Source of the DNA: Desulfurococcales archaeon
GTDB lineage: Archaea > Thermoproteota > Thermoprotei_A > Sulfolobales > Desulfurococcaceae
Assembly (NCBI GenBank): GCA_015521265.1
Contig: WAON01000041.1
Location: 1-14,394 of the forward strand
Direction of reading: 5' to 3'
DNA: 14,394 bases
Each line of letters opens with the position of its first letter. Position 1 is the first letter of the stretch. The position numbers and the translations under genes are program-made. Under the pieces are notes generated by a model. It had not been told where the DNA came from. It saw only the letters and a list, made by a program, of their open reading frames with translations, and did no database searches. Positions 12,373 through 14,394 of this stretch are shown here, piece after piece.

Positions 12373-12431
12373 TTTAAAGGATATGAATGGATGGGTTATT
12401 TTTCTGGTTGTTTAGCTGTGTGTTTGGTGGT
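12373..12431 (+). promoter_or_regulatory. pcm promoter and leader region
   Basis: TATA-like TTTAAAG (12373-12379) predicts a transcript start near 12402. GGTGGT (12426-12431) lies 5 nt before the TTG start. Between them, 12394-12414 reads GGTTATT TTTC TGGTTGTTTA, which closely resembles the sequence next to the CRISPR array at 253-277. Confidence 0.4.
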
Positions 12432-12436
12432 ATTGT

Positions 12437-13114
12437 TTGAATGATAGTTTTGCAGAGATGCGTAGGAGGGTTGTGGAGTATCTTGTTAGGCTTGGCTATG
12501 TTAAGTCTGAGAAGGTTAAGAAGGCCCTCCTAAGTGTTCCCCGGGAAGAGTTTGTGCCTGAGCCATATCGGGAGTATGCTTATGATGATCACCCATTGCC
12601 TATCGGTTATGGGCAGACTATTAGTGCTATACATATGGTTGCGATAATGACTGAAGCCCTCGATCCAGTGCCGGGGGATAAGGTACTTGAGATAGGTACT
12701 GGTTCGGGTTATCAGGCAGCTGTTCTAGCCGAGATCGTTGCTAAGATGGATCCTTCTAAGCGTGGACACGTCTATACTATTGAGAGAATCCCTGAGCTTG
12801 GAGAGTTTGCACGTAGGAATCTCGATAAGACGGGTTACTCTGATTACGTAACTGTGATCGTTGGTGATGGGACTCTGGGTTATCCGGAGGAAGCCCCTTA
12901 TGATAGGATCATGATTACCGCTGCAGCCCCCGATATCCCGAAGCCTTTGATCGAGCAGTTGAGGGAGGGTGGTAGGATTGTTGCACCGGTTGGAGACCTT
13001 TATGTTCAAAGACTCGTGATCGCTGATAAGGTCGGGGGTGTTCTTAAGAGGAAATATGGTATTGAATGCGTATTCGTACCGTTGATCGGGGAGTATGGTT
13101 GGAGGGAGGAATAG
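12437..13114 (+). CDS. pcm: Protein-L-isoaspartate O-methyltransferase
   Basis: Repairs aged proteins by methylating isoaspartyl residues formed from Asp and Asn, damage that is fast at high temperature. The 225-residue protein carries the family N-terminal block VPREEFVPEPYREYAYDDHP (34-53), the substrate-binding IGYGQTISAIHMVA (57-70), SAM motif I VLEIGTGSGYQAAVLAE (84-100), the acidic ERIPELGEFA stretch, GDGTLGYPEEAPYDRI and the post-motif III block LIEQLREGGRIVAPVG. The start is TTG at 12437, supported by GGTGGT 5 nt upstream; it reads MNDSFAEMRRR. It stands alone, diverging from the DUF371 gene and ending one base from the convergent FEN-1 gene. Length and motifs are normal. Confidence 0.96.
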   Translation: MNDSFAEMRRRVVEYLVRLGYVKSEKVKKALLSVPREEFVPEPYREYAYDDHPLPIGYGQTISAIHMVAIMTEALDPVPGDKVLEIGTGSGYQAAVLAEIVAKMDPSKRGHVYTIERIPELGEFARRNLDKTGYSDYVTVIVGDGTLGYPEEAPYDRIMITAAAPDIPKPLIEQLREGGRIVAPVGDLYVQRLVIADKVGGVLKRKYGIECVFVPLIGEYGWREE

Positions 13115-13115
13115 T

Positions 13116-14168
13116 TTAGCCGAACCAGGCTTCTAGCCCCATCTGCCTAGACTTAATGTTCTCTCTATAAGCTTTCAATAGCCTCTCATAAGCATTCTTT
13201 ACTCTTTCAGGGTTGAAATCGTGTTCTTCTACTAGTATAGCGTATATTTTCTCCCTGCTAGGCTCTCTCCACTCGATCTTATAGTTCTTTTCAACTGGTG
13301 GGTTTAGGAAGTATTCCCTGATCTTGAGTAGTTCCTCCTTCTTCCATCCGCCTAGTAGTGCATCGGGTAGTTTTTCTAGTGATCCATAGGTTTTTATTAG
13401 TGATAGTGCTTTCTTAGCGCCAACTCCTTTTACTCCATCGGGATTATAGTCTGTTCCTATTAGTATTCCTATATCTATTAGTTGCTCCCTGGTTATCCTG
13501 AGTCTTTCGAGTAGTTTTTGCAGCTCTATAAGCTCCGGCTTTATCTCGATGTATACGTTTTTCCTGGGTAGTTTCCTCTTACCCGTTATTGTTAGGTTTC
13601 TTAATAGTCTTGGGGATCCGAATAGCAGTGAGTCGTAGTCTTGTGATGCACTAGCCCATGCATCCCCTTTCATCACAATATATGCTGCCTGTGCTTCGCC
13701 TTCTGCTGGTGCTTGTATCCATGGTATACCCATTGCTTCTAGTAGTTTCTTAGCATCTTGAACCATTTCATCTGTTAGCTTAGCGGCCATCATCGCGTAT
13801 CTCCTAGCCGCTTCTAGATCCCCCTTCTTTAGTGCTTCAGCATACTTAGCTGCTGCATCTTCCTTTACTTTCCTCCTCCTCTCAATCTCCTTAGCTTTTA
13901 GCTCCGGTGGTTTACCGTCGAATACGTAGACTGGCTTGATCCCGTTCTCCATAATGTTTATCGTCCTATAGAATAATCCGCTTAGATGACTGGTAATCCT
14001 GCCCTGGCTATCCATTAACGGCGTACCATCCGGCTGCCTAATCGCGGTTAGGAACTGGTATAGGGCGTTGTATCCATCAATAACCACTACCTTACCCCTG
14101 AGACTCCTTAAGTCCTCGATAACAGTCTTCGCTTCATCCGGTATGATCTCCCTAATATTAACACCCAT
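13116..14168 (-). CDS. fen: Flap endonuclease 1
   Basis: Removes 5' flaps during Okazaki fragment maturation and base excision repair. The 350-residue protein is full length. The N-terminal nuclease motif carries Asp31 (VIDGYN), then Asp84 (VFDGKP), the paired Glu156/Glu158 (APAEGEAQAA), Asp177/Asp179 (SQDYDS) and Asp230/Asp234 (IGTDYNPDG), the full two-metal set. A helix-hairpin-helix follows (GVKGVGAKKALSLI). The last nine residues QMGLEAWFG are a canonical PCNA-interacting box. The start is ATG at 14168 (MGVNIREIIP, as in other archaeal FEN-1) with GGGGTG (14181-14176) 7 nt upstream; A/T-rich AATAATTATAG (14227-14217) may be its TATA region. It functionally complements the AGOG gene 10 kb away, both being base excision repair steps. 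Confidence 0.97.
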   Translation of the reverse strand: MGVNIREIIPDEAKTVIEDLRSLRGKVVVIDGYNALYQFLTAIRQPDGTPLMDSQGRITSHLSGLFYRTINIMENGIKPVYVFDGKPPELKAKEIERRRKVKEDAAAKYAEALKKGDLEAARRYAMMAAKLTDEMVQDAKKLLEAMGIPWIQAPAEGEAQAAYIVMKGDAWASASQDYDSLLFGSPRLLRNLTITGKRKLPRKNVYIEIKPELIELQKLLERLRITREQLIDIGILIGTDYNPDGVKGVGAKKALSLIKTYGSLEKLPDALLGGWKKEELLKIREYFLNPPVEKNYKIEWREPSREKIYAILVEEHDFNPERVKNAYERLLKAYRENIKSRQMGLEAWFG

Positions 14169-14270
14169 CCCACGACACCCCTGCTAACATGGTAGGGGGT
14201 TATGCTTTATCCTAGCCTATAATTATTGATTGTTTTACGTATTGATAACGGTATCTTTTACTGGTTCTCG

Positions 14271-14394
14271 TTAGCTTAGTAGTTTATCGATGTATTTTGA
14301 GGGTTTAGCCATCATCTCCTTCCCGATCCTGTAGACTGTTATGTATCCTCTTAGCTCTAAGCGTAGGAGTACTTCGAATAGTTCTGGTTTTGAA
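14271..14394 (-). CDS. 3' end of an unidentified gene (partial)
   Basis: Only the last 40 codons are in the window, ending at a TAA (14273-14271). The peptide reads SKPELFEVLLRLELRGYITV and continues YRIGKEMMAKPSKYIDKLLS. A helix LFEVLLRLELRG followed by a strand YITVYRIG is like the recognition helix and wing of a winged-helix DNA-binding or protein-interaction domain. That is a shape inference only and the protein cannot be named. It lies upstream of the FEN-1 gene on the same strand with a 102-nt gap, so separate transcription is possible. Confidence 0.55.
   Translation of the reverse strand, partial: SKPELFEVLLRLELRGYITVYRIGKEMMAKPSKYIDKLLS

Overview
The window looks like chromosome from a hyperthermophilic crenarchaeon, most plausibly of the order Desulfurococcales. 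The evidence is an archaeal-only gene set: pantoate kinase plus phosphopantothenate synthetase for CoA, an AGOG-type 8-oxoguanine glycosylase, FEN-1 with a PCNA-binding tail, Trm5/Taw2-type and NSUN-type RNA methyltransferases, and a DUF371 protein. Other signs are GGTG-type Shine-Dalgarno sequences, TATA-like promoters, a preponderance of TTG start codons and a 24-nt CRISPR repeat ending in GAAAG. The genus cannot be fixed from the sequence.

Layout. Positions 1-249 are the leader-proximal end of a CRISPR array read on the minus strand, with four repeats and three complete spacers; the array continues off the left edge and no cas genes are present. A 220-nt divergent intergenic region (250-469) holds the leader/promoter and a striking G+T-only tract. 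It separates the array from a plus-strand CoA operon, panB - pantoate kinase - phosphopantothenate synthetase (470-2911). An AGOG glycosylase runs back toward it on the minus strand. Positions 3905-5461 hold four small genes of unknown role: two overlapping plus-strand genes, a DUF2283 protein and a four-cysteine protein with an inverted repeat just upstream of its ribosome binding site. Between them lies a 365-nt stretch with at most tiny ORFs.

Positions 5618-7826 are a minus-strand tungstate ABC transporter operon (tupA-tupB-tupC, each junction overlapping by 4 nt). Diverging from it is a plus-strand pair, a class I methyltransferase and an RNA m5C methyltransferase with a PUA-like domain. 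A minus-strand NAD kinase - Nob1-like PIN pair follows, then a Trm5/Taw2-type tRNA methyltransferase (+), a DUF371 protein (-), protein-L-isoaspartate methyltransferase (+), FEN-1 (-) and the 3' end of a further minus-strand gene.

Together the genes cover CoA synthesis, DNA repair and replication, tRNA/rRNA maturation and modification, protein repair, and uptake of tungstate, an oxyanion needed by tungsten oxidoreductases of such organisms. Gene packing is very tight: operon partners overlap by 4 to about 60 nt, and all five convergent junctions overlap or abut. The most interesting items are a CRISPR spacer that encodes a perfect Walker A motif in sense orientation, strand-skewed G+T blocks that ignore gene direction, strong over-representation of the palindrome ACTAGT, dominance of TTG starts, and the cluster of uncharacterised small genes. 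I do not see a convincing wholly new multi-gene system.
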